Counted from the first letter of the stretch, positions 42,623-51,132 are shown. The stretch: DNA of 61,952 nt from CAZJLP01 sp964546955 (GCA_964546955.1 CAZJLP010000030.1:1-61952); one strand, 5' to 3'. Numbers and translations: made by a program. Notes: a model not told the origin generated them from the sequence alone.

Positions 42623-42861
42623 TCAGCGCGCGCGCCGGTAGTGCATCGCCCCGCGCCGCAGCGGAGCGGCTTGGCCGAGACCAGTTCGAGCCGCCACGTG
42701 GCGGGCAGCCCGCTTTGGTACAGGCTCGGACCGTGGCCGGCGAGCTTGGGATGGACGAGGAACTTGTACTCGTCGATGAGATCGAGCCGATCCAGCTCGG
42801 TCGCGAGCTTGCCGCTGCCGAGGAGAACGCCGGCCGGGTTCACGTCCTTGAGAGCTGATTC
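42623..42861 (-). pseudogene. C-terminal fragment of a dihydrofolate-reductase-like (RibD-type) gene
   Basis: On the minus strand, the frame reads ESALKDVNPAGVLLGSGKLA, then LDLIDEYKFLVHPKLAGHGP and LPATWRLELVSAKPLRCGA, the second half of the DHFR-like family. Near 42646 the frame must shift by one base to give the usual ending AMHYRRAR and the stop at 42623-42625. The first half of the gene is missing upstream; a first-half fragment of the same family lies at 40818-41145 in the opposite direction. Confidence 0.7.
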
Positions 42862-43055
42862 GGGTTGGCGCGCTCACGAAAGCGAAAGAATTGTTCGAGC
42901 AGATTGAAAGCATAGGGGGCCACGACCCGGTGGGTTTTTCCGACGAGCATGGCCACACGATTTCGATCCGGGACGCACGCAACCGCGATCTATCTGTGCT
43001 CGATACGATCCTCGCGGAAGTCTGCGTGATATTCGGAAAGAGCCCGCGCGACTAG
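42855..43055 (+). pseudogene. Truncated unknown coding fragment
   Basis: An open frame with no start codon, ending at 43055, codes KAKELFEQIESIGGHDPVGF, then SDEHGHTISIRDARNRDLSV and LAEVCVIFGKSPRD. The composition looks coding. I do not recognise the family. It begins almost exactly where the DHFR-like fragment on the other strand ends (about 42860), so a recombination point is likely there. Confidence 0.4.
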
Positions 43056-43104
43056 CCGCGGGCTAACAAGGAACGGGCAAAAAGCGGTTCTCGCCCACGG
43101 CCGC

Positions 43105-43692
43105 CTAGAAACGATACGCTACGCCTGCGCTGATGCCGGTGGCGGAAAAATTGTCGATGCTTCCAGCGCTGAAGTCGCCCTTCTGAATTTGGATGCTGCG
43201 CACTCCGATATCCGCATCGAAGTGATCAGCCAGACGGAAGCCTACCCCGGCCGAGGCGCCCCACGTGAAATTCCAGGCTGACCGATCGTAAACCACCGGC
43301 AGGCCGCCCACGGTCGCATTTTCGTGGTTCTTAGTCCTCGTGAATCCCAGTGTGGGCCCAGCATAGAGTTGGACCCGCCCGGATCCGAGCAGCCAACGAT
43401 AATGATAGCGTGCCAGCACTGGCCTATGTTCGTACCGCCAGTTACCTGGAGAGAGCGCTTGCCGGACGAAATCGGAGTCTTTGATCTTCATCCCGGCCTC
43501 GAGAGATACATCATGGCGCCCTTCGTGACCCAGGTAGGTTCCTGCAGCGACTCCGATGGACGCGGACGTGGACGCGTCTCCGTTCGCGTAGGGAAAAATA
43601 TAAATGGCAGGACGGACGTAATACGTCGCGTGAGCGGTGACACTCGCGAACAAGGCTGCCAACAGCATGAGACTGCTCCGAACGATCATCAT
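43105..43692 (-). CDS. Outer-membrane beta-barrel protein (small porin-like)
   Basis: A 195-residue protein with a signal peptide (residues 1-22, MMIVRSSLMLLAALFASVTA) followed by alternating amphipathic strands: YYVRPAIYIFPYANGD, WRYEHRPVLARYHYRWLLGS, VQLYAGPTLGFTR and FTWGASAGVGFRLADHFDAD, ending in AGVAYRF with the terminal aromatic required for BAM recognition. About eight strands are consistent with an OmpA/OmpX-type barrel. Function unknown. The ATG at 43692 (or the next at 43689) is chosen over the longer frame. Confidence 0.82.
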   Translation of the reverse strand: MMIVRSSLMLLAALFASVTAHATYYVRPAIYIFPYANGDASTSASIGVAAGTYLGHEGRHDVSLEAGMKIKDSDFVRQALSPGNWRYEHRPVLARYHYRWLLGSGRVQLYAGPTLGFTRTKNHENATVGGLPVVYDRSAWNFTWGASAGVGFRLADHFDADIGVRSIQIQKGDFSAGSIDNFSATGISAGVAYRF

Positions 43693-43819
43693 TATAGCTT
43701 CCCCCTTCCTTCTTGAAATACTACCGCGACTCAAAACGGCGGCAGCTTTTTATCGCCCACCCATCGGCGTAAACATAAATACCAAATTTCGAAGCTAAAA
43801 TTCCAGATTTCGAATCCCG

Positions 43820-44092
43820 GTGACGGAAAAGGAACTCACGGCCAAACCGGTCTGCACTGCAGCTCCAAGTGACGTTAATGACTGGGTTCACTGGGCGTAC
43901 GCGCTGCGGGAGCTGCAACGAGTCGAGGAAGCCAGAGACGTCTTGCTGAAGGCCGAACCCCTCAACGCGGACAAGGAGCCGGTAATCCGTTACAACCTAG
44001 CGTGCTACTACTCGCTTCGGGATCGAGGATTACGGGCCGTCTCAAACAGCGGACGTTGCCCCACCAAAGTCTCACGCTTCCTGCGAGAATGA
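43820..44092 (+). pseudogene. TPR-containing gene fragment
   Basis: A GTG-started frame codes NDWVHWAYALRELQRVEEAR then EPVIRYNLACYYSLRDRG, the pattern of a tetratricopeptide repeat near the middle of a longer family (usual lengths over 200 residues). After about 44035 the pattern is lost and the frame stops at 44092. No signal or complete domain is seen. It is probably a remnant; the neighbouring DNA also holds fragments. Confidence 0.5.
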
Positions 44093-44559
44093 CCGCCATG
44101 GACGAATGCACCTTTGAAACTGCACTCAGGAAATTGCTGCGCTCCATGTTTGGCCTGACGACTGCACACGGGTTACCGGTTCAACAGCGGGAGTCCTTTG
44201 CTATCGCATTGACGAAGGGGTTGGGCGGGGGATGGAGCGAGCGAAAGCTCCCGCCTCAACCAGTGTTGGATTGGGTGGACGGCGACACCGAGGGAGGGCC
44301 ATGCGGTACGACGGCATCGGTGAGTGGAAGCTAGATTACCACCTGGGCCATAGGTCACTGACAACGTAAGGCCAGAGGTTTGCCCAGTTGTTTGGCTCCT
44401 AGCGTCGAAACGATCACCGCCCGTGAAGCTATTGCGAGGGCATTCTCACGTCTGTTTGAGGGTAAGGCCAGGCGGGTCATAACAATGTGAGAGGCTTAAA
44501 AGCCGGACAGCCAGAATTTGTCGGGGTGAACCGAAACCGCCTAAGCCCTTCTTTGTGAA
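44093..44559. other. Decayed or non-coding stretch
   Basis: These 467 bases hold one open frame (about 44094-44334, MDECTFETALRKLLRSMFGL) that I do not recognise and that lacks supporting features. The remaining part up to the tRNA shows nothing clear. Confidence 0.35.
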
Positions 44560-44634
<75 letters not shown>

Positions 44635-44766
44635 ACGTAGCTGCGAAAGAGGGTCAAAAAACAGGGCAGGGGTCCGTATTGTCAATGACGTTTTAAGTTA
44701 CTCTTGGCGAAGGCGCGCGCCGAACCTCGCCTGCAGGCTGGCTTGATTGTATTTATCCGTACGTTC

Positions 44767-45351
44767 ATGATGTTGCGCATGACCCTCACCCAACGTGCCG
44801 GGCTCGTCGCGGTGGTCGTTACGACTCTTGTGAGTATTGTCTACGCCGCGGACCCAATACCGAAAGAGAGATCCGTCGCAGCCACCAGGCCCCTCACACC
44901 CACATTGAAGCAAGAGGAGGCGCAAAAAATTGCGGAAGATTTCGCCGCGTCGCAGGGCCGCAAAGCAACGGACTACGTGATTAAGGGCCCGTCGATGGCA
45001 TTCGGCGCGAAAGAGATCACCTATACGTTCTATTTTCATCCGCGAGAGAACCCGTCGCATCCCGTGTACGCCGTCACGGTCGATGATCGGACGCGCGTTG
45101 CAACGGAGAGGAAGCTTCCGCCACCGCCCAAACCCTTGACGTCAGAACAGGAAAAACTGCTGCCGGATCTTCGGGCGTTGGTCGCGCCGCACCTGGCAAA
45201 GCACGAGAAGTTCCGAAACGTCACGTTCAATGATGCGAGCGATCGCGCCACGGTGGGTTTTGAAGACGGCGGGATGCATGGAGGCGGGATAATCCACCTC
45301 CAAAAGGTCGGCGGAAGGTGGGTGTTCGTTCAGAAGGTCTATTTCATGTGA
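44767..45351 (+). CDS. Hypothetical exported protein
   Basis: I do not recognise this 194-residue protein. The N-terminus MMLRMTLTQRAGLVAVVVTT followed by LVSIVYAA looks like a signal or membrane anchor. The rest is soluble: EEAQKIAEDFAASQGRKATD, then EITYTFYFHPRENPSHPVYA and GMHGGGIIHLQKVGGRWVFV. The last stretch and the repeated W/F pattern resemble a small beta-rich domain. The frame also opens at TTG 44704, but ATG 44767 (or 44770/44779) starts the hydrophobic segment. It lies between tRNA-Asn and the L25 gene. Confidence 0.6.
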   Translation: MMLRMTLTQRAGLVAVVVTTLVSIVYAADPIPKERSVAATRPLTPTLKQEEAQKIAEDFAASQGRKATDYVIKGPSMAFGAKEITYTFYFHPRENPSHPVYAVTVDDRTRVATERKLPPPPKPLTSEQEKLLPDLRALVAPHLAKHEKFRNVTFNDASDRATVGFEDGGMHGGGIIHLQKVGGRWVFVQKVYFM

Positions 45352-45676
45352 AGGAAAAGCGTTGGCACGCGACCACGAGGCGCGTTGCGACTGCAGGACC
45401 TCTCGGATCGTCTCTGGGTCGGCGCTCGGTGCTCTCTGGGGCCCAATTTCGGTGAGGCCGGCGGGCCGCTCAGAAGCGCGCTCGGAGATCGCGCTCCACC
45501 TTAGATCCTAGAAGTCAACTGCTTGCCCATACGTTTTCTCTCTGCGATGGGCATTTCTCAACTCTGACCCCGCCGGTCGAAAGATTTGATTGCCATGGGG
45601 GCTCTCGGGCGATTCTTTCGACCCTTTTCCACTACGCCTGCCTCCGATTGTCGGGGTGACAGGGGGAACGAAATCT
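45352..45676. other. Intergenic region before L25
   Basis: These 325 bases contain one arm of the H1 hairpin repeat (45475-45502) and presumably the promoter of the ribosomal gene cluster. No other feature is recognised. Confidence 0.4.
45475..45502. repeat. Single arm of palindromic repeat family H1 (copy 4)
   Basis: The reverse complement begins AAGGTGGAGCGCGATCTCC, as the left arm of the copy at 33304. The partner arm is not seen nearby, so this is a half-element. Confidence 0.6.
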
Positions 45677-46444
45677 ATGAAAAAACAGTTCACGCTAAAC
45701 GTCTCGCCGCGCGCGAGCACCGGTCGCAGCGCCTCGCGCCGCCTCCGCAAGGTTAACCAGATTCCCGCGATTTTGTACGGGAAGCACACGAAGCCGGAGT
45801 CGGTCGCCCTCGATGGCGCCGAATTCACCCGCCTCGTCAAAGCGATCGCCGGCTCCGCCTCCCTGGTCGAACTCAAGCCCTCGGGCTCCCTGACGTTCTT
45901 GCAGGAAGTGCAACGCGATCCCATCACGGACCGTTTCCTCCATGTCGACCTTCAGGAAGTGAAGGCGGACGAGAAGATGGAAATTCGCGTCAAGATTCAC
46001 CTCGCCGGCGAATCGTTCGGCGTGAAGAACCAGAGCGGCGTGCTCGAAACGCCCACCCAGCAGATTCGCATCCGCTGCTTGCCGAAGGATCTTCCTCCTT
46101 TCATCGACGTCGACGTCACTGAATTGAAGGTCGGCGAAACCATTCACATTGGCGAATTGAAGGCTCTGCCGGGCGTCGAGTTCCTCGACGACAAGAACCA
46201 ACCCGTCGTGTCGTGCGTCGAACCTGTGGCCGAAGTGGTCCAGGAAGTGGTCGCGCCGACCGCCGCCGCTGGCGCAGGCGCTCCTGCTGCTGGTGCCGCT
46301 GCTGGCGCCGCCGCTCCCGCCGCGGGCGCTGCCGCTCCGGCTGCTGGCGCTGCTGGTGCCGCTGCTGCTCCCGCCGCGGGTGGCGACAAGAAAGCCGCCG
46401 CTCCTGCCGCTGGCGCCAAGCCGGCCGCTCCCGCCAAGAAGTAA
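45677..46444 (+). CDS. rplY: 50S ribosomal protein L25/general stress protein Ctc
   Basis: A 255-residue protein of the long (TL5/Ctc) form that binds 5S rRNA. Residues 1-90 form the L25 domain: VSPRASTGRSASRRLRKVNQ, IPAILYG, then LQEVQRDPITDRFLHVDLQE. Residues 90-190 form the C-terminal TL5/Ctc beta domain (IRCLPKDLPPFIDVDV, LPGVEF). Unusual: the last ~55 residues are a low-complexity Ala/Gly/Pro tail (for example AAPAAGAAAPAAGAAG) with Lys near the end, an extension beyond the family core. The ATG at 45677 is chosen; the frame opens earlier, but MKKQFTLNV is the proper start. Confidence 0.93.
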   Translation: MKKQFTLNVSPRASTGRSASRRLRKVNQIPAILYGKHTKPESVALDGAEFTRLVKAIAGSASLVELKPSGSLTFLQEVQRDPITDRFLHVDLQEVKADEKMEIRVKIHLAGESFGVKNQSGVLETPTQQIRIRCLPKDLPPFIDVDVTELKVGETIHIGELKALPGVEFLDDKNQPVVSCVEPVAEVVQEVVAPTAAAGAGAPAAGAAAGAAAPAAGAAAPAAGAAGAAAAPAAGGDKKAAAPAAGAKPAAPAKK

Positions 46445-46510
46445 GTTTCCGTTTCTCCGTACCGGTCGGCTGCTTGACCGCAGCCGGCCGGGACGATTGT
46501 TCTTTGAGTC

Positions 46511-47101
46511 ATGTCTATTTCGCTCGTTGCCGGCCTCGGCAACCCGGGCCGTGAGTACGCCGGAACCCGCCATAACCTGGGGTTCGTCGTTCTCGACGCG
46601 TTTGCCCGCAAGCTGGGGCTCGCGTGGAAGACACAGTCCCGGTTCAACGCCGAGACGACACGCTGGGATCGGGCGCCGGGCCAGACCTTCATCCTGGCCA
46701 AACCGCTCACTTTCATGAACGAAAGCGGCCGCGCCGTCCGCGCGCTCGCCGACTTCTACAAGGTGCCGGTCGCCGCGACGGTCGCCGCTTACGACGACCT
46801 GAACATCGACCTTGGCCTGGTGAAAGTGTCCGTCACCGGCAGCGCCGGCGGTCACAACGGCGTCAGCAGCCTGCTCGAGTGCCTCGGCGACGGTTTCATC
46901 CGCTACCGCCTCGGCGTCGGACCGAAGCTGCCCCCGCAAATAGACCTCAAGGATTTCGTCCTCGGAAAATTCACTCCCGAACAACAGACCCTCGTAGAAA
47001 AAAGTTTAGACCATTACATTTCCGGCCTGACGCTCTTGCTTGAACACGGAGCGGACCGCGCCATGAATTCCCTCAACCGCAGAGATAGAGACCTTAAATG
47101 A
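46511..47101 (+). CDS. pth: Peptidyl-tRNA hydrolase
   Basis: A 196-residue enzyme that frees tRNA from stalled peptidyl-tRNA. Family landmarks: LVAGLGNPGREYAGTRHNLG with catalytic His21, FILAKPLTFMNESGRAVRAL, AYDDLNIDLG with the conserved Asp, and GSAGGHNGVSSL. It is 66 bases downstream of rplY, and its stop overlaps the rpsF start by 4 bases (ATGA), so these are one operon. Confidence 0.96.
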   Translation: MSISLVAGLGNPGREYAGTRHNLGFVVLDAFARKLGLAWKTQSRFNAETTRWDRAPGQTFILAKPLTFMNESGRAVRALADFYKVPVAATVAAYDDLNIDLGLVKVSVTGSAGGHNGVSSLLECLGDGFIRYRLGVGPKLPPQIDLKDFVLGKFTPEQQTLVEKSLDHYISGLTLLLEHGADRAMNSLNRRDRDLK

Positions 47102-47394
47102 ATCCGACCAAACGCAACTACCGCGCGACCTTCATCCTCGATAACCGCGGCGAAAAAGACTCGATCGAAACCATCCTCGAAGGCGTGAAGAATGAAATCG
47201 CCGCGATCCAGGGCGACATCACGTCCGTCGACAACCTGGGCAAGCGCGATTTCCTGCGCGTGACCGACGCCAAGTACACCGCCGGCACCTACGTGCAGGT
47301 CGTGTTCGCCGCTCCGGCCCAGGCTCCGACCCAGCTGAAAGAGCGCCTCCGCCTGAACAACAACGTGTACCGCACGTTCGTTCAGTCGGTCTAA
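47098..47394 (+). CDS. rpsF: 30S ribosomal protein S6
   Basis: A 98-residue ribosomal protein: NYRATFILDNRGEKDSIETI, then EGVKNEIAAIQGDITSVDNL, KRDFLRVTDAKYTAGTYVQV and KERLRLNNNVYRTFVQSV. The length is that of the S6 core. It overlaps the pth stop by 4 bases and precedes ssb. The usual third member rpsR (S18) is not present between ssb and rplI in this window. Confidence 0.95.
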   Translation: MNPTKRNYRATFILDNRGEKDSIETILEGVKNEIAAIQGDITSVDNLGKRDFLRVTDAKYTAGTYVQVVFAAPAQAPTQLKERLRLNNNVYRTFVQSV

Positions 47395-47468
47395 GTTTAG
47401 TCAGTTTTTTCGCTTCCGTTCTCGTTCTGTTTGTCGTCAGGTCAACGCACGGGCTTTGCCCGCCAATC

Positions 47469-47942
47469 ATGGCTTACCTCAACAAAGTATTTCTCATCGG
47501 CAACCTGACGCGCGATCCGGAACTCCGGGTGACGCCCAAGGGCACGGCCATTTGTCAGTTCGGTCTCGCGGTCAATCGTCAGTTCAAGGACGAGTCCGGC
47601 CAGACGCGCGATGAGACCACCTTTGTCGACATCGAAGCTTGGGGCAAACAAGGCGAACTCGTCTCGAAGTACCTCACGAAAGGCAGCCCGGCCATGGTTG
47701 AAGGCCGTTTGAAGCTCGATCAGTGGGAAGACAAGACGAGCGGTCAGAAGCGCAGCAAGATGAAGGTCGTCCTCGAGAACGTGCAGTTCCTTTCCAGCCG
47801 CGGCAATGGCGGCGGCGGTGGAGCAGCGGCCCCGTCCGATGACGTCGACCAGACCCACAGCGCGCCACCGTCGCCCGCGCCTCGCGGCAAACCGGCGCCA
47901 GCGGCCGCCCAGGAACACGTCGACGACGACGTTCCGTTCTGA
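47469..47942 (+). CDS. ssb: Single-stranded DNA-binding protein
   Basis: A 157-residue SSB. Residues 1-110 form the OB fold: MAYLNKVFLIGNLTRDPELR, TPKGTAICQFGLAVNRQFKD, TTFVDIEAWGKQGELVSKYL and VVLENVQFLSSRG. The tail is disordered (Gly/Pro/Ala-rich) and ends in the acidic DDDVPF tip that recruits partner proteins. It lies 74 bases after rpsF; a terminator follows. Confidence 0.95.
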   Translation: MAYLNKVFLIGNLTRDPELRVTPKGTAICQFGLAVNRQFKDESGQTRDETTFVDIEAWGKQGELVSKYLTKGSPAMVEGRLKLDQWEDKTSGQKRSKMKVVLENVQFLSSRGNGGGGGAAAPSDDVDQTHSAPPSPAPRGKPAPAAAQEHVDDDVPF

Positions 47943-47991
47943 ACGCGGTTGCGCGTTCTGTTTTGGGTTAGAGTTGCCGAACAATTCCAAA

Positions 47992-48017
47992 AGCGCCGTG
48001 AAAACGGTGCTTTTTTT
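47992..48017 (+). terminator. Intrinsic terminator after ssb
   Basis: AGCGCCGT (47992-47999), GAAA loop, ACGGTGCT (48004-48011) and a T-run to 48017. One G-T type pairing is allowed. It closes the L25-pth-rpsF-ssb unit. Confidence 0.88.
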
Positions 48018-48034
48018 GTGTCTCGCGGCTTGGA

Positions 48035-48070
48035 GGGTAGGGCGAGGCGTCCTTGACTCGCCGTCGAAGC
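48035..48070 (+). repeat. Repeat family G (copy 1): GGGTAGGGC element
   Basis: GGGTAGGGCGAGGCGTCC followed by GCCGTCGAAGC closely matches 57250-57285 (GGGTAGGGCCGGGCCC and GCCGTCGAAGC). It begins just beyond the ssb terminator. The rest of the region to 48251 holds nothing clear. Confidence 0.6.
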
Positions 48071-48251
48071 TGAGAGCCCTATCAAAAACAGGCGTGCTGA
48101 TTCGTCGCGGCGCTGCAAATTCCAATGTTTCATCGTCCGCCGCACACGACGACGAGTCGCCACGTCTCGCCCTTTCAGATCTGGGCGTCGAAACCTCTCT
48201 TGCGCTCCATCCTAAAAGGCATGCAAAGACACAGGTCTCAAATTTCAGATC

Positions 48252-50021
48252 TCAAATTTGGGTCTGCTCTGTCCTGATGAGCGGAGATGAGCGTTCCCTG
48301 CCCGGTCTTAAACGCAGCGACTGCTGCAGCTGCTCGAAGCGGGCGCGGGATTTGCCCGGAGGGAGATGCACGAGCGCGCGTTCGATCGTTTTTGATGCCT
48401 CTTCGGTCCGGCCGGCTGCGGCGTAGACCGACGCGACTCGATAGGACAACTCCGTGCGTTTGGGGAAATACACCAAACCCTCCGCGAGAGCAGCGATCTC
48501 GGCCGCCGTGGGCCGAGTTCCGGCCTCGAGCGTCACTTCGGCCAGAAGTTCGTAGGATTCTGGGAGAGGCGGAGACTGGGTGCGTCCTTCCACCAAGAGG
48601 GATGTCACGGTTGCGGTTTGTTCAGCGCTCGGTTTCCCGGCTTCGCCTTGCGGATTTACTCGCACGTCGCTCCAGCGGAGTTTGGCCAATTCCAAGTAAG
48701 CTCTGGGTCGAATGACGCCCGCTTTGACCGCTGCCTCGAGAAACTCTCGCGCCTTTGCGATGGCGTCGGCTTCCAGCTCGCAAAGTCCGTAAGCGGCCAA
48801 CAGCCGCGGGTCGCGATCCCCGCGCTCGTACGATCGCGCAAACGTACGTCGGGTGTCGGCCAAGTAGGTCTGGGTGATTTCAGGGGTTTTCGCGCGAACG
48901 CTGCTCGTGGCCAAACGTTCCCAATCGCCCTTGATCCGCGCGACCTCGCTGGCCGAGGCCTCTCGAACCTCGAGTTTGGAGAGCTTGAGCGGAAGCGGCG
49001 GTTGCCAGGTCGTGGCGTCGCGAGTTGCCGTTCGGACGTAGTCGCGCAGTTCTACTTCGATCGCGGCGGAGTCCAGGCCAAAGCAGGAGTGCAGTGCGGT
49101 TTCGCCAGACGCCCCGGATGAAATGAGGTCGACAAACCGCCAAAACGCTTCGCGGCGTTTCTGATCCGCGGGATGCAGACCCCAGCGCACGAAGAGCTCC
49201 GCTTGGGCGGTCCAGACGCGGAAGCGGTCCGCCGTGGCCGCGTCTTCCCCGAAGGGCTGTCCGGCGAAGAGTTCGGGCAGGGGAAGAAGTTTTACCTGCG
49301 TTTCGCGCTGCTTCTGCAACTCGCGCGTAGCGTCGGAGGACAGCCACACCATCGGATCTGCCGTCAGGCGGTCTTCGTCGAAATGCAGGTGTCCATAAAG
49401 GCTGGAAAAACCGGAGACAAACCACGCCGGCAAGGGAGGCGTCCGCCGGGTGAGCAGGAAACTCACGTAGCCCGATGACAAATTGATACGTCGCGACGCT
49501 GGTGAAGTCGCCGAGGCGCCTCTCAATTCGACCCCGCCCAGCGCCGAACCCCCGTCGAGCCGCGACGCCGGAACGCTGGTGAACACCGCCACGGAGTCGG
49601 CGTCGAAAATTCCCGGGTCCCGCTGAAAGACATACGATTTCGCACTCGGGACAATCGACGGACTTTCGCGTTGGATTTCCTTGGCCATGCGTTTGGCCGT
49701 CGCGGAAAGCGCCTCCTCATCATACACGATCAGGGCGGACGGAACATCCAATTTGACGCGCAGACTAGGCGGCAAGATTGTCCCGAGCAGGAGGTGCAGC
49801 CGATGATAACGTTCGGCGAGTTCTCGTGTCGCTGCGTCGGAGCTGCGCGAAATGATCTCAAATTCCGGACTGCGCGCATAACGCCAGCGGATGCCCCGCT
49901 GACCTTCTTCGACGAGAAACGGAGGCAAGGTAACGACATCGTCGGTCGCGAGCAGCCGCGCACTGGTGACAAAAGAAGCCGCAACCGCAAAGCCCGCAGA
50001 AAGGAGTAAAGCTGGCCGCAT
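48252..50021 (-). CDS. Secreted peptidase-MA-like protein lacking HExxH, with TPR-like C-terminus
   Basis: A 589-residue protein with a signal peptide (residues 1-24, MRPALLLSAGFAVAASFVTS). The part after it has the layout of DUF1570/peptidase MA-like gluzincins: IRWRYARSPEFEIISRS near the start, then INLSSGYVSFLLTRRTPPLP followed by AWFVSGFSSLYGHL. In active relatives the first stretch carries HExxH (as HEYTHYLL) before the LP-W--EG motif; here it reads SSGYVSFLL, so the zinc ligands are gone. The C-terminal third is helical and TPR-like (LAAYGLCELEADAIAKAREF and RTEEASKTIERALVHL). It interrupts the ssb-rplI neighbourhood on the opposite strand. The longer frame to 50324 is unlikely; ATG 50021 starts the signal peptide. 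Confidence 0.65.
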   Translation of the reverse strand: MRPALLLSAGFAVAASFVTSARLLATDDVVTLPPFLVEEGQRGIRWRYARSPEFEIISRSSDAATRELAERYHRLHLLLGTILPPSLRVKLDVPSALIVYDEEALSATAKRMAKEIQRESPSIVPSAKSYVFQRDPGIFDADSVAVFTSVPASRLDGGSALGGVELRGASATSPASRRINLSSGYVSFLLTRRTPPLPAWFVSGFSSLYGHLHFDEDRLTADPMVWLSSDATRELQKQRETQVKLLPLPELFAGQPFGEDAATADRFRVWTAQAELFVRWGLHPADQKRREAFWRFVDLISSGASGETALHSCFGLDSAAIEVELRDYVRTATRDATTWQPPLPLKLSKLEVREASASEVARIKGDWERLATSSVRAKTPEITQTYLADTRRTFARSYERGDRDPRLLAAYGLCELEADAIAKAREFLEAAVKAGVIRPRAYLELAKLRWSDVRVNPQGEAGKPSAEQTATVTSLLVEGRTQSPPLPESYELLAEVTLEAGTRPTAAEIAALAEGLVYFPKRTELSYRVASVYAAAGRTEEASKTIERALVHLPPGKSRARFEQLQQSLRLRPGRERSSPLIRTEQTQI

Positions 50022-50342
50022 GGACAACGGATAGGAATCCGGCCGAACGTGGGCAATCCTGGACGAGCGGTCGCGAGGCGCGACGGCGTCGTTTTGGAGC
50101 GCCATCCAATGCGACTCGCACGAAGGTCGGGCCCCACCCCAAATGGGCGAAGCCGGGGGTGGGATAAGTCTTTGCCGTGCTGATATAAGTGTGGCGATAA
50201 ATCGAGCGTTGACACCCTGCGTTCTCTCTGGGATTCGGTCGGGCTCCGCAAATTGCTTTCTCCGATCTCTTTTGGATGCCCGATGGTGTCCGATAACTCG
50301 AGGGAGCGCTTCATTTTCAATCACCCTTTAACGTTTCGAACC
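50022..50342. promoter_or_regulatory. Divergent region upstream of rplI
   Basis: These 321 bases separate the MA-like gene (minus) from rplI (plus) and should hold both promoters. A palindrome CCCCACCCC/GGGGGTGGG with a 14-base spacer is at 50132-50163 and resembles an intergenic REP-type hairpin. No gene is seen. Confidence 0.4.
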
Positions 50343-50900
50343 ATGGCATACAGCGAAGTTCTCCTCCTCAAACCCGTCGACGGTCTCGGTGCCGAAGGCG
50401 ATCAGGTCAAAGTCCGCGCCGGTTACGCCCGCAATTTCCTGCTCCCGCAGCAGTTCGCGGCGACGTTGACCACGGCCAATCGCAAGCAGGTCGAAGCGCT
50501 GAAAAAGCGTCGCGCGGAGCGCGAAGCGAAGGACCTCGATGGCGCGCAGGAACTCGCCAAGAAGCTCGAGAAGACCGGCATCGCGTTTGCGGTCAAGACG
50601 GGCGAGGGCGGCAAGATGTTCGGCGCGATCACGGTCAACGATCTCCACGAGAAGTTGGTCCAGGCCGGCATCGATCTCGATAAGCGCAAGATCCACCTCC
50701 ACACCCCGGTCAAGACGCTGGGCAAGCACGAGGTGAAGGTGAAACTGCACCCGGAAGTCACGGTCGAACTGAGCTTCGACGTCGTCTCCGAGAACCCGAT
50801 CGTTCCCGCCGCCGGCGAAGCGCCTCAGGCCGAACGGAGCGATAAGCCCGAGCGCAAACCGCGCAAGCCAAAGGCCGAGAAGACCGAAGCGGCCGAATAA
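50343..50900 (+). CDS. rplI: 50S ribosomal protein L9
   Basis: A 185-residue L9. The N-domain shows SEVLLLKPVDGLGAEGDQVK followed by VRAGYARNFLLPQQFAATLT, then the long connecting helix (ANRKQVEALKKRRAEREAKD) and the C-domain (KMFGAITVNDLHEKLVQAGI, LGKHEVKVKLHPEV). A charged C-terminal extension (about residues 160-185, KPERKPRKPKAEKTEAAE) is longer than in many bacteria. The ATG at 50343 is chosen over an upstream in-frame start because MAYSEVLL is the canonical beginning. An intrinsic terminator follows at 50933. Confidence 0.95.
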   Translation: MAYSEVLLLKPVDGLGAEGDQVKVRAGYARNFLLPQQFAATLTTANRKQVEALKKRRAEREAKDLDGAQELAKKLEKTGIAFAVKTGEGGKMFGAITVNDLHEKLVQAGIDLDKRKIHLHTPVKTLGKHEVKVKLHPEVTVELSFDVVSENPIVPAAGEAPQAERSDKPERKPRKPKAEKTEAAE

Positions 50901-50932
50901 GCGGCGCCTTCGCGATTTTTCTATCTTTCCCA

Positions 50933-50961
50933 AGCCGCGCCCTTCCAGGCGCGGCTTTTTT
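50933..50961 (+). terminator. Intrinsic terminator after rplI
   Basis: GCCGCGCC (50934-50941), a 6-base loop, GGCGCGGC (50948-50955) and six T. A perfect 8-bp stem, 34 bases past the stop. Confidence 0.92.
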
Positions 50962-51001
50962 GTTCGGTCGATTTTCTTCGGTGACACGGAGGTCGGAAGA
51001 G

Positions 51002-51132
51002 GGCGAGCGCCAGCGAGTCGATCGATGAGCAATGAGCGATAGCGATGGGAGATAGGTAATAGAGGCGGCTTCGGTCACTCACTCACGCTCGTAGCCACTT
51101 CCCTGTGGCCGACTCGCTGGCGCTCGCCGCTA
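51002..51132. repeat. Repeat family C (copy 1): element with inverted GGCGAGCGCCAGCGAGTCG ends
   Basis: GGCGAGCGCCAGCGAGTCG at 51002-51020 is present in reverse complement at 51109-51127, followed by CCGCTAC. Between are blocks resembling GAGCAATGAGCGAT and CTCACGCTCGTAGCCAC. Related elements follow skp (55904-56074) and htrA (59990-60237). No coding content. Lies between rplI and dnaB. Confidence 0.75.

Noticed and set aside
44094..44334. Real gene MDECTFETALRKLL
   Set aside because: No recognised domain, no neighbour support, and the surrounding DNA holds other fragments. Kept only as an unassigned stretch.
50131..50163. Terminator in the divergent region before rplI
   Set aside because: The palindrome has no T-run and lies between divergent genes, where no transcript ends are expected.
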